From: Romanomermis culicivorax
Lineage: Eukaryota; Nematoda; Enoplea; Mermithida; Mermithidae
Direction of reading: 5' to 3'
NCBI GenBank assembly: GCA_963922205.1
Contig: CAWUHX010000043.1
Location: forward strand, 1,054,001-1,118,000
DNA length: 64,000 nucleotides
Below are positions 25,517 to 34,989 of the stretch, one piece after another; position 1 is the first letter of the stretch; the number at the start of each line of letters is the position of its first letter. A program made the position numbers and the translations under genes. The notes below the pieces were generated by a model, which did not search any database, was not told the DNA's origin, and saw nothing but the letters and a program-made list of their open reading frames with translations.

Positions 25517-26194
25517 TCAAGAGACGCTGATGGACAGAACATGCTGTCCAATGGAGTACACACTAATAAAAAAGGGAACATTGAAGAACTGAATACTGAT
25601 GGTGTAGGATGCCCACAAAATATACACGACTGAAGGAAAAACCGCGAGAGGAGTATCATCAATACTCTGACCATTTAGGGGTGTTGGATCGGGCAGGCAG
25701 GATAATAGGTCAGCATAACCATTAGACTGACCTTTGCAGGGCCTGATGAACAGTTTGAACTGGGCTTGAGGGAGTCCCCATATAGCAATCCGTGCAGAAG
25801 GATTTGATTTCTCCAACACTGCCTTGATGGGAGTGTGGTCAGTCTGAAGGACCACTTCATCTTGAAAGAGCTAAGGTCGAAAGTGCATTAGGAAATGGAA
25901 AACAGCAAGAGTCTCTAGCTCGGTGATAGAGTAGTTCTTCTTGGCTGTGGTCAAGCCCTGGCTAGCATAAGCGACAGGGTGGTCACGGCCATTTGGCTCA
26001 ACATTGCACCAATACAGGAAATGCTCGCATCCGTCTGGAAGATGAAGGATTTTGAGAAGTGCGGATGGGGCAAAATTAGTGGCTTCATCAGCAATCGTCC
26101 GAGTTCCTCGAATGCCTCCTGCTGAAGTTTTGACCACTGGAAAGTGACCTCTTTCCATAGGAGCTTGGTGAGCAGCTTGCTGAGCTGGGCACAA
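25517..26194 (-). pseudogene. Retroelement RNase H fragment
   Basis: In two frames the minus strand reads DHPVAYASQGLTTAKKNYS and ITELETLAVFHFLMHFRP, followed by LQTDHTPIKAVLEKSNPSAR and NGYADLLSCLPDP. This is the usual Ty3/gypsy RNase H series HPVAYASR..L, Y..-TE-E-LA, TDH..L and N..AD-LSR. The frame breaks between the two halves near 25860, and a stop separates it from the RT piece. Confidence 0.75.
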
Positions 26195-26418
26195 TGAGGG
26201 ATGAAATGCCTATAGTACTTGATGTCTTTGGCATTTGGTCGGATGGGGAGGTTGTGGATGGCGGCCAGTTTGGCTTTATCCGATTCAAGGACCTGCTGTG
26301 AGATACAGTAGCCAAGATACTCCTCAACTTCTGAGTGCGAGAACTAGCACTTGCTCAGTCTGAGCTTCATCCCACTCTGGCCAAGACGAAAAAAGATTTG
26401 TGCCAGGCACTGGAGCAT

Positions 26419-27159
26419 CTAGTTGTGGGAACTGCCCAAAACCAGAATGCCATCAAGGTAAGTGAGTGCCGTGCACCACTGGATTTCTGTGAGTAGAAAA
26501 TCTATGAGATGTTGGAACCTCCCTGGCACATTGAACAAGCTGAAAGGCATATAGTTGAACTCAAAAAGCCAAATGGGCATGTTGAATGCCATCTTTTCCT
26601 TATCTGCCTCGACAATTGGGATGGCATCGGCTTGGACAAGGGTAGTCAAGTATTTCATTCCCTTCAGACTGTCCAAGATGTCATGGATCTTCAACAAGGT
26701 GTAGACATCCTTTTCTGTGACCTCGTTAAGGCCATGGAATTCAACACACACATGGTGAGAACTGTTTTTCTTGCACACCAGGACAGTATTTTTGGCCCAC
26801 TGTGACGTGCTTGGCCTAATAATGCCTCTGTTCTGTAGCACCTTGACCTCTAGCATGATGAGTTCTTCTTCCTTAAGTGAGTTGTGATGAGGAAAATGCC
26901 CGACTGGCCAGGCGTCACCTGTGCTGATCTCGCATCCAAGGTGGTCAATGGCCCCAATGTCCTTCTCATCGCAAGCATAAAGGTCAGTGTAGGCCACCAA
27001 TAGGTCGAGCAATGCCACCCAGTCCCATGGGGTAATGCCTGGTGAGATTGTGGAATTTGCTTCGACCCAACTGTGGATCCAGGATGGTGTTGGATGTGAC
27101 CTTTGATACCTGTAAGGGATCAGCATGCATCTGCACATGACCGATGGACCGATGGTCAT
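26419..27159 (-). pseudogene. Reverse transcriptase fragment, Ty3/gypsy type
   Basis: A 246-codon open frame with RT landmarks. GIIRPSTSQWA corresponds to the fingers region, FNYMPFSLFNVPGRFQHLID to the conserved MPFGL-NAP-TFQ stretch, and YLDGILVLG to the YxDD catalytic box, where the second aspartate is replaced by glycine. Loss of a catalytic aspartate means this copy cannot polymerise. Ty3/gypsy is chosen over Copia because of the YLD-box context and the RNase H arrangement downstream. Confidence 0.8.
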
Positions 27160-27195
27160 GTGCAGGTAGAATACCTCAATCTGGGTTCACCTCAT

Positions 27196-27269
27196 GGTGT
27201 GGTGGTGGTCTATTAGTGAGGACATCAACCCCGAATGCTGGTAACCCAGGTTCGACTCCTGGCTACACT
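27196..27269 (+). tRNA. tRNA-like sequence (probable pseudogene)
   Basis: The T arm CCAGG-TTCGACT-CCTGG is perfect and box B is GGTTCGACTCC. The 3' acceptor strand CTACACT pairs with GGTGTGG at 27196-27202 through seven pairs, including two wobbles. The D region has GTC/GAC pairing, but the anticodon arm does not form a regular five-pair stem, so no anticodon is assigned. It sits directly at the 5' side of the gypsy pol remnant, which may be chance. Confidence 0.4.
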
Positions 27270-27959
27270 CTATTTCTCAAATTTACTTTCACCCCAAAAA
27301 ATTACATATAATTTTTGCCACTAAAACCTATTTTTCGCTTTCCCATAAAAACTGTAGAAACTTTAAAATTTAAAACATTATTTAAAAAAAATTTAAACTT
27401 GAAAATATTTTTTTGAAATATTTTAAAGTTTAAAATATTACATAGAGTATTTCATTTTCATAAAAGTGTTGACATATTGATCAAATTTTTTTTGTTGCAA
27501 AATTTCCTATAAAGAAAATAGAATTTTAGTCCGAAAGTTTGTGTTTTACGTTAAAGAAAAATCACTAGTAAGCAAAATAAACCTAGAGACAGGTGGAAAG
27601 TATCAATTTTCAAATTTCTAGTAGGAAAACTGAAATTTTGTTTCCTTTCACACTATTATTTAGCATAAAAATTTTCTCTCCATGTTCCAAAATTTGAATA
27701 TTTTGGTCCGATGAGAGTTCATGAATTTTAATGTCGCACCATTCATTTGCTGATTCCGTAGAAAATAGGAATTTTGAGCACCAAATTTCCATTTTTTTCA
27801 CCAAAACGAATAATCCAGCTACACAATGAGCAACCTGAGAAGATTTAATCTCGCAACATTGGTTTCTATAAAAAGATGTGTCATGGATAATTCTTCATTT
27901 TTTGGATCGTGGAATTGGCGTACATTTTTGGAGGAGAAGTAAGATTTCTATTGCCGGAT

Positions 27960-28745
27960 GTGAAACATCAATCTTATGGGTGCAATGTTGTATGTTACTA
28001 TACAACATGTGTTATGTGTTATATGTTATATGTGTTGGATGGCTTCCTAGGTGCTGCCCCAACTATGGTCCAATTTTGCAATCCATACCTCAGAGGAGCA
28101 GGGAGGCCCCTGGTATGCTCACGAATCTTGAAGGGCTTCTTAGGTGCTCCACTCACAGGCCAATGTCAGGGTAGGTTTGACCATCCTGCCTATGGCTCAA
28201 CTACAATGGTCGGGTATGAAATCCATCCCTAGGAGCATCCGGGAGACTCCTGGTACAACCACTAATGTTGAATGGCTCGTTGAGTGCTGGCCCTGCTGTC
28301 CCACTACTGGACAATGTCAGGATAGGTGTGACCGTACTGACTAGCATTCAAGAAAATAATCCAATTTTGCAATGTATTCCTCAGAGCACTAGGGGGCAGC
28401 ATTAATGTTGAAGGGTTTCTTGGGTGGTGCGTGAGCTGTCCCACCACTGGCCAATGTCGGGGTAGGTGTCACCATTGGGATCAAAGCTCAACAAAAATGG
28501 TGGGGTTTTGAACCTGTGGATCACCTGAAACATCAACCCTACAGGGGGACTGTTGTATGTTGCTATGCAATATATGTTATATGTGTTGAAGGGCTTCCTG
28601 GGTGCCTGAGCAGTCCGACTACTGGCCAATGTCGGGGTAGGTGTCACCATTGGGAACAAGGCTCAACAAAAATGGCTGGTTTCGGAACCGGTGGTTTTAA
28701 ATCCTACGGGGGGGGGGGTGCTGTTTTAGGTCACCATACAACACA
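27960..28745. repeat. Degenerate tandem repeat, about 100-200 base units
   Basis: Words such as GGCCAATGTCGGGGTAGGTG, TGAAGGGCTTCTTAGGTG and GGCTCAACAAAAATGG recur about five times with divergence. A GGGGGGGGGG run is at about 28710. No coding capacity is evident. Confidence 0.7.
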
Positions 28746-29076
28746 TTAGTGCTGGTAAAGGTTTCGGGATTCCTTGTCAAAGGCAGCATGTTAATTGAAA
28801 TTGAGGAACCAAAAGTTTTGTATTTTGGTTTAAAGGCTTAAAAACTAGAATAGAACAATTTGTTTTAAACTGCATCTTAGAATGTTGAAAATATGTCTTG
28901 AATGTGTACATTTTTCATTTTTAGGATCATTCAGGTGGCTATATTTCGACTTTTTGACAAAAAGTAAGAAAGCTCAAGTTTCAAAACTGTTACACTTGGG
29001 ATAATTTAAGAATATACGACTGCAATACTAGCAGATAAATAGCTAAGTTTAATAAGGTTAAGATACAGTAGTAATG

Positions 29077-29626
29077 TGTTGTAGTGTGTTTTCCGCCGAT
29101 TTTGTCGTTTTTGTCAAACCGCGCATGAGGCCCGCATGTAGCAAGTGAAGTGAGTAACGCGGACCATCAACAGTCGTCTTACTGTAGCACACGTCAGTAC
29201 GCGTGCGCTGGCTCTCTCATAGTGCATTATTATTGTTATATGTTTTTGGTATTGAACGTGTGCCCTGCTGGCCACTCTATTCGTTACTCGCTGCCTCCCT
29301 GCACGTAACCAATTTTGTTTTCTCTTCCCAGTGCATGGGAGTAATTCATTTTGTATTCTCGCCCGTTTTTGCTTGTAAGTAAGTGTTTTTTGATTACGTA
29401 ATATAAAAAGTGCAAAAGTCTCTCCTTTCAGTTTTTACGCAATTAGGGAGACAATTAAGGAAACACCTTTTCCTTAATTGGTGGGATATTTGTGTAGGGT
29501 TTGAGTACAAGTAATTAAGTTAATCAAGTAAACGTGGGCGTGGGAAACACGTACATTAAGGATGAATCCTGGGATCCCAATCCTGCCTGTGACTCATCAG
29601 CGCCTGATGCATCTTAAAATACAACA
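29077..29626 (+). mobile_element. Solo LTR, family shared with 14692-15267
   Basis: Inverted ends TGTTGTA/TACAACA are flanked by a perfect 4-base direct repeat AATG (29073-29076 and 29627-29630). A TATA-like box (AATATAAAAAGTG, about 29400) lies in the right place for a promoter reading along the plus strand. The reverse complement of 14692-15267 aligns to it throughout. No internal domain remains. Confidence 0.85.
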
Positions 29627-29629
29627 AAT

Positions 29630-30115
29630 GTACTGAATAATAAGATGAGTAAATTAATGACAACGTAAAATAAAACAGCTAATATAACACCACCGAATAT
29701 TCTAGAACATTGCAGAATATAGACCAATAGAATATTATAGAATATTGCGGAAGTTCCTAGAACTTTCCAAGAAAATGTAGTAAATGAAATGTGCTTGTAC
29801 ATTATATAATGTGATCATACAAGCCATGGTTTCCTATTTTCGAAACACCTATCCCAAAAATGAAGAAAAGGGGTGGAGCCTGGACGCACTATGGCTACAG
29901 GACTGACTAGTAAGATGAAAAAACGTGACAGCTGCGTCACATTTAGCGAATCCAATCAGGCTACAGTAAGCTTGAAGATTAGGCTGATGTGGCCGAATAT
30001 GGTATAACCTGTGAGCGAAATCCAAATATTGCCAAAAATGGGTAAATGGGTGCGAATGCAAAGCCTTGTTTTGCATTTCCCTATTTTTCAATGTAATTTG
30101 GAAGTGATTGAATAA
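29630..30115. other. Upstream region of peptide gene 2, no other gene seen
   Basis: Contains GAATATTATAGAATATTGCGG and GGAAGTTCCTAGAAC words (29690-29775) that recur inverted at 33200-33242. A GAATAATATT-containing stretch just before the gene resembles the region upstream of gene 1. Confidence 0.4.
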
Positions 30116-30142
30116 TATTTTTTTCATCATTTAGTAAACAAT
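30116..30142 (+). promoter_or_regulatory. Conserved 3' splice-like site just upstream of peptide gene 2 start codon
   Basis: TTTTTTTCATCATTTAG followed by TAAACAAT and ATG matches the arrangement before gene 1. It may be a 5'UTR intron end or a spliced-leader acceptor. Confidence 0.45.
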
Positions 30143-30402
30143 ATGAAGCCACAACTCTTATTTGTTATTTTATTGATTATTGTTCATCAATTGGCCGTGA
30201 TTGCTAAACCATGCGAAGGTAAGGCTATTTATAGTAATCATATTGCGCACACTAGTTCATCAGCATTTTTCATAATGTGATCATTTAAGATGAAATAGGT
30301 AAGTGCAAGATATATATGTTCAGTGGCATGCCTAGTGATGCAAAAACCTGGTGCGATAAGAAAACCCAGTGTCTTGAAAGGCACAAAAGGCAAACCAAGT
30401 GA
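30143..30402 (+). CDS. Secreted cysteine-rich peptide, gene 2 (two exons)
   Basis: Exon 1 is 30143-30218 and exon 2 is 30290-30402, with a 71-base GT-AG intron in phase 1, the same phase and relative place as gene 1. The product is 62 residues: signal peptide (QLLFVILLIIV, residues 4-14, then HQLAVIAKP), then a basic mature part with four cysteines at about residues 24, 31, 47 and 53 and the tail LERHKRQTK. These four align with cysteines 1, 2, 5 and 6 of gene 1, and the middle pair is absent. Polyadenylation signal AATAAA is at 30529-30534. The 3' flank matches that of gene 1. Biological role is unknown; a secreted effector or defence peptide is possible. Confidence 0.65.
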
Positions 30403-30528
30403 TTAGCAATGCAGCTGCGTGCTTGCGACTATTCCGAAAAGGTCTGCAACCAATTGGAATATGACAATTTATATACTAGAATGGAAATATTGTCCTAAAC
30501 ATTGGTGTTGCTGTATAACTTTCAGCAC

Positions 30529-30534
30529 AATAAA
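30529..30534 (+). terminator. Polyadenylation signal of peptide gene 2
   Basis: AATAAA about 127 bases after the TGA, in a context shared with gene 1. Confidence 0.65.
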
Positions 30535-30682
30535 ATATTTGAAAATTATTCTTCAACTAGATATTGAGGCTTGCAATCCTCAACTTTTTTACTCTGTTGC
30601 GTGTAATAATAAAAAAGGCCACTGTTCTAAAATATCCCATCCTATAACGTGACATATGGCATGTCAAAACGTATTTAATGTT

Positions 30683-30985
30683 TAGCGCTGTTCGGAGATC
30701 TCGATCTCAACAAAATCTGGGTATTTTTCACATCTTGATCTCAATTTCAGATATTTGATTTCTGCGGATCTCGATCTGGCTAATGTTCCAATGTACCAAT
30801 AGGCACATAGGTGTGCCACTACTGGTGATTCATATAGGGCGTTTAGCAATTTTTAAACAAACAGCAAACATACAAATAATACGAATAGTACGTAGAAAAT
30901 CTCAATCTCAATCTGGAACATACTGGAGTTCCATTCTCGATCTCTATCTCCACTTATCCAAAAATTTGATCTCGCAACAGCCCTT
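30683..30985. mobile_element. hAT-like miniature element in the minisatellite
   Basis: A 303-base insertion flanked by a perfect 8-base direct repeat TTAATGTT (30675-30682 and 30986-30993). Imperfect terminal inverted repeats: TAGCGCTGTTCGGAGATC on the left and, reverse-complemented, AAGGGCTGTTGCGAGATC on the right. The interior is rich in GATCTCGATCTC words. No coding capacity. Confidence 0.8.
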
Positions 30986-32011
30986 TTAATGTTACAATGT
31001 ATCGTGATCCTGTAACACATCTCACATTATAGCATATAGCATGTTATAACATACTCAATGTTATAAAATATCTAATGTTAAAGAATAACTCATATTATAA
31101 CATATTCCAGGTTATGACCTATATCACATTATAGCACAACCCATTTTAAAACATATTTCACATTATAACAGATCTCATTTCATAACGCTTCCCATGTTTT
31201 CACATTTCCCATGTTATGACATATACCACATTATAACATAACTCATTTTATAACATATCCTATGTTACAACATATAATTTTATAACATATCTAAAGTTAT
31301 GACATATCATGTTGAAACATACTTCATGTTATAATGTGTCCTGTGTTATAACATATCTCATCTTATAGCGTATAACATGCCAGAACATACAGCACATTGT
31401 AAGGTATATCATCCTATCATAACCTACTTGATTTTATAACATATCCCATGTTAAAGGATGTCCCATGTCATAAAATTGCCCATGTTATAAGATATGCCAC
31501 ATTATAACACATTCCATGTTTTTACATATCCCATATTACGACATATACTATGTCCCATTTTATAACATATCATATGTTGTAGCATATGCAATTTTATGAC
31601 ACATCTTATGTTGTAGCATATCTTAAGTCATAAAATATCCCGTTTTGTAACATATCTCAGATTATAATATATTCGATGTTATAATGTATCACATTATAAT
31701 ATATCTAATGTTATAGCATATCCTATGTTAAAGCATATCTTATGTTAAAGCATAGGCAATGTTACAATACATACAACATTATGATAAATCCCACACTATA
31801 GCATATCTTATTTTATAATACATCCCATCTGTTATATATCCCATGTTATGACATCCACCACATTATAGCGAATCCCACGCTATAACATGTCCAATTTTAA
31901 AACATATCCTATTTTATAACATATCTAATGTTATAACATATCTCATTGACACGTAAATGGGTAAACGCGTTGTCATCGTAACCATCGCCAAACACCGTTT
32001 TCGAAAAATAA

Positions 32012-32082
32012 TGCTCGACCGGGATTCGAACCCGGATCTCGTTGACTATAGTGCAGCGTTCTGCCGATTGAACTACCGAGCC
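32012..32082 (-). tRNA. tRNA-like sequence in the 3' LTR of the TRIM element
   Basis: On the minus strand, GGCTCGG (5' acceptor) pairs with TCGAGC at six positions. The D arm is GTTC...GAAC, box A is TAGTTCAATCGG, box B is GGTTCGAATCC, and the T arm CCGGG-TTCGAAT-CCCGG is perfect. The central arm (around CACTATAGT) pairs poorly, so it is probably not a working adaptor tRNA. Confidence 0.6.
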
Positions 32083-32285
32083 GGTGTTGCGACTGGTACG
32101 AAGGGGTGATGTACGGACGTGCGACACGTGACATTCCCCCCCTTGAAAGAAGGACGACCTCGTCCGTTGAAGATGCAGGTTCTGCGGCCCACCAATGTGG
32201 GACCAATCCAAGCCTCGCCATGACACGTAAATGGGTAAACGCGTTGTCATCGTAACCATCGCCAAACACCGTTTTCGAAAAATAA

Positions 32286-32356
32286 TGCTCGACCGGGATT
32301 CGAACCCGGATCTCGTTGACTATAGTGCAGCGTTCTGCCGATTGAACTACCGAGCC
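32286..32356 (-). tRNA. tRNA-like sequence in the 5' LTR of the TRIM element
   Basis: Identical to the copy at 32012-32082 and located 274 bases away in the other LTR. See that entry for the paired arms. Confidence 0.6.
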
Positions 32357-32599
32357 GGTGTTGCGACTGGTACGAAGGGGTGATGTACGGACGTGCGACA
32401 CGTGACATCATGTTATAGCATATCCCTGGTAGTATATTCCATATTATAACATATCTAATGCTTCTACATATCCCATGTTGTGACATATACCCAGTTATAG
32501 CATATTCCACATTATACTATATACCATTTTATTATGTATTCCATGCTATAAGATATCCCATTTCACGATATATCATGTGTTGTAACAAATCTGATGTTT

Positions 32600-33245
32600 A
32601 ACTCATATTAATTTTTTTCATGTGTAACCATTTACCTATGTTATAGCATGGGGCTTGTTTTTAGGAAACATACATTTGCTATATTTAGGAATTTCAACAG
32701 ATATGTAAAAAGTATATGTAAATTTCTGAAAATCATTTGGAAATTTGTGAAATTTGCAAACATTTCTGGGAATTTGTAAAAATATTGGAAATCTGTAAAA
32801 CTTTAGTGAAAATTTTCCAAAATTGGTTCAAAATGTTTGGAAATTAATGAAATTTTGAAAAGTTTGTAAAAAACGTTCAGAAATTTGAAAAAACTTTCTG
32901 AAAATTTGGAATTGTTTTCAAATTAATAAAAAACATTCGAAAATTTGTGAAATTTTCATTAAAATTTGCAAAAAATTTTCATATGTGATATTTTGATATT
33001 TTATGAAATATGTCGCACGTGAATAATTGACTCCACTTCTTGTATTCTTACCTACTGATCAATACCATTACAAGTAGATTTATGCTAGCTGGAATGATAT
33101 ATATCCTACAGTATGATCATGTTACATAATGTGCAGGTACAAGTGATGCATACCTTACAGTATGGTCACAAGATATGATGTGCAGGTACATTTTATTTGC
33201 TCGAAAGTTCTAGAACCTTCCACAATATTCTATAATATTCTGATG
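32600..33245. repeat. AAATTTG-rich spacer and flank of the 77-base satellite
   Basis: GAAAATTTG-type degenerate repeats (32690-32990), then a short stretch with a repeated AGTATGGTCA/ATGATGTGCAGGTA motif that returns at 35110-35210 on the other side of the satellite. Confidence 0.6.
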
Positions 33246-34845
33246 AAATGATGACTCCACCCCCTATGTTTATACATACTGAACAACACCCTGCTGGAGG
33301 ACATTGAGATAGGTGGTACCTGAAAATGTGACTCCACCCCCTATGTTTATACATACTGAACAACACCCTGCTGGAGGACACTGAAATAGGTGGTACCTGA
33401 AAATGTGACTCTGCTTCTTATGTTTATACATACTCAACAAGACACTGCTGGACGACACTGAAACAGGTGGTACCTGAAAATGTGACTCCACCTCCTATGT
33501 TTATACATACTGAACAACACCCTGCTGGACGACATTGAGATAGGTGGTACCTGAAAATGTGACTCCACCCCCTATGTTTATACATACTGAACAACACCCT
33601 GCTGGAGGACACTGAAATAGGTGGTACCTGAAAATGTGACTCTGCTTCTTATGTTTATACATACTCAACAAGAACCTGCTGGACGACACTGAAACAGGTG
33701 GTACCTGAAAATGTGACTCCACCCCTATGTTTATACATACTAAACAACACCTTGCTGGACGACATTAAGATAGGTGGTACCTGAAAATGTGACTCCACCC
33801 CCTATGTTTATACATACTGAACAACACCCTGCTGGACGACATTGAGATAGGTGGTACCTGAAAATGTGACTCCACCCCCTATGTTTATACATACTCAACA
33901 AGAACCTGCTGGATGACACTGAAACAGGTGGTACCTGAAAATGTGACTCCACCCCCTATGTTTATACATACTGAACAACACCCTGCTGGAGGACACTGAA
34001 ATAGGTGGTACCTGAAAATGTGACTCTGCTTCTTATGTTTATACATACTCAACAAGAACCTGCTGGACGACACTGAAACAGGTGGTACCTGAAAATGTGA
34101 CTCCACCCCTATGTTTATACATACTAAACAACACCTTGCTGGACGACATTGAGATAGGTGGTACCTGAAAATGTGACTCCACCCCCTATGTTTATACATA
34201 CTGAACAACACCCTGCTGGACGACATTGAGATAGGTGGTACCTGAAAATGTGACTCCACCCCCTATGTTTATACATACTCAACAAGAACCTGCTGGACGA
34301 CACTGAAACAGGTGGTACCTGAAAATGTGACTCCACCCCCTATGTTTATACATACTGAACAACACCCTGCTGGAGGACACTGAAATAGGTGGTACCTGAA
34401 AATGTGACTCCACCCCCTATGTTTATACATACTGAACAACACCCTGCTGGACGACATTGAGATAGGTGGTACCTGAAAATGTGACTCCACCCCCTATGTT
34501 TATACATACTCAACAAGAACCTGCTGGACGACACTGAAACAGGTGGTACCTGAAAATGTGACTCCACCCCCTATGTTTATACATACTGAACAACACCCTG
34601 CTGGAGGACACTGAAATAGGTGGTACCTGAAAATGTGACTCCACCCCCTATGTTTATACATACTGAACAACACCCTGCTAGAGGACACTGAAATAGGTGG
34701 TACCTGAAAATGTGACTCTGCTTCTTATGTTTATACATACTCAACAAGACCCTGCTGGACGACACTGAAATAGGTGGTACCTGAAAATGTGACTCCACCC
34801 CCTATGTTTATACATACTGAACAACACCCTGCTGGACGACACATA
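33245..34845. repeat. 77-base satellite, about 21 units
   Basis: Unit contains GACTCCACCCCCTATGTTTA, CATACTGAACAACACCCTGC, GGACGACATTGAGATAGG and TGGTACCTGAAAATGT. Variants (TCTGCTTCTTATG, CTCAACAAGAACCTGC) recur in a set order, so a higher-order pattern is present. Because 77 is not a multiple of three, minus-strand frames rotate through all three registers, producing families of overlapping ORFs that are not genes. Confidence 0.95.
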
Positions 34846-34989
34846 ATGTGTGCTTTCTATAGGGAGGTAAAAAGGAAGCATCAGCAAAATTCTTTGGCTT
34901 TGTGTGACACAAGCACATGGCCTGTCAATTTTATTGTCGGTATAGTGTGCTTTTCTCGTCCTGCAGGCGACTAGCATAGAGGGTTAGTT

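Larger units (their letters stand above)
24560..27180 (-). mobile_element. Degenerate Ty3/gypsy-type pol region
   Basis: Minus-strand pieces of a retroelement polyprotein appear in the expected order: reverse transcriptase (27159-26419), more RT (26327-26088), RNase H (26194-25517), then unassigned remnants down to 24560. Breaks between pieces and stop codons show that it is dead. No intact LTR pair frames it. LTR-like, AT-richer text at 24880-25450 could be a decayed LTR or an integrase remnant. Confidence 0.75.
31947..32407 (-). mobile_element. Miniature LTR retrotransposon (TRIM type) with tRNA-like sequence in each LTR
   Basis: Two identical 187-base direct repeats (31947-32133 and 32221-32407) flank an 87-base interior. 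On the minus strand the repeats run TGTCACG...CGTGTCA. The interior starts with TGGCGAGGCTTGGATTGG right after the first repeat (primer-binding-site position) and ends with CAAGGGGGGGAA right before the second (polypurine tract). The whole is flanked by the 4-base duplication TCAT (31943-31946 and 32408-32411) and interrupts the minisatellite cleanly. These are all the marks of an LTR retroelement without coding capacity. Identical LTRs imply recent insertion. Each LTR contains a tRNA-like sequence with pol III boxes A and B. Confidence 0.85.
30640..32600. repeat. TTATAACATATCCCATG minisatellite, copy 2
   Basis: Same degenerate units as at 19.1-20.1 kb, but longer, and interrupted by two insertions (30683-30985 and 31947-32407). 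Confidence 0.9.
27450..34850. repeat. Ancient segmental duplication, copy 2
   Basis: Counterpart of 15.35-24.5 kb, with the same succession: conserved block, peptide gene, TTATAACATAT minisatellite, AAATTTG-rich spacer, long-period satellite. Extra insertions specific to this copy are the tandem repeats at 27.96-28.74 kb, the solo LTR at 29077, a hAT-like element at 30683 and the miniature LTR element at 31947. Confidence 0.65.

Noticed and set aside
29690-29775. Heat-shock-element-like GAA/TTC words upstream of peptide gene 2
   Set aside because: Spacing between GAA and TTC units is irregular, and a similar sequence occurs inverted at 33200-33242 inside repeat flank, so it is probably a repeat.
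31909-32510. 142-residue minus-strand ORF
   Set aside because: Runs through both LTRs and the tRNA-like sequences of the miniature LTR element; not a gene.
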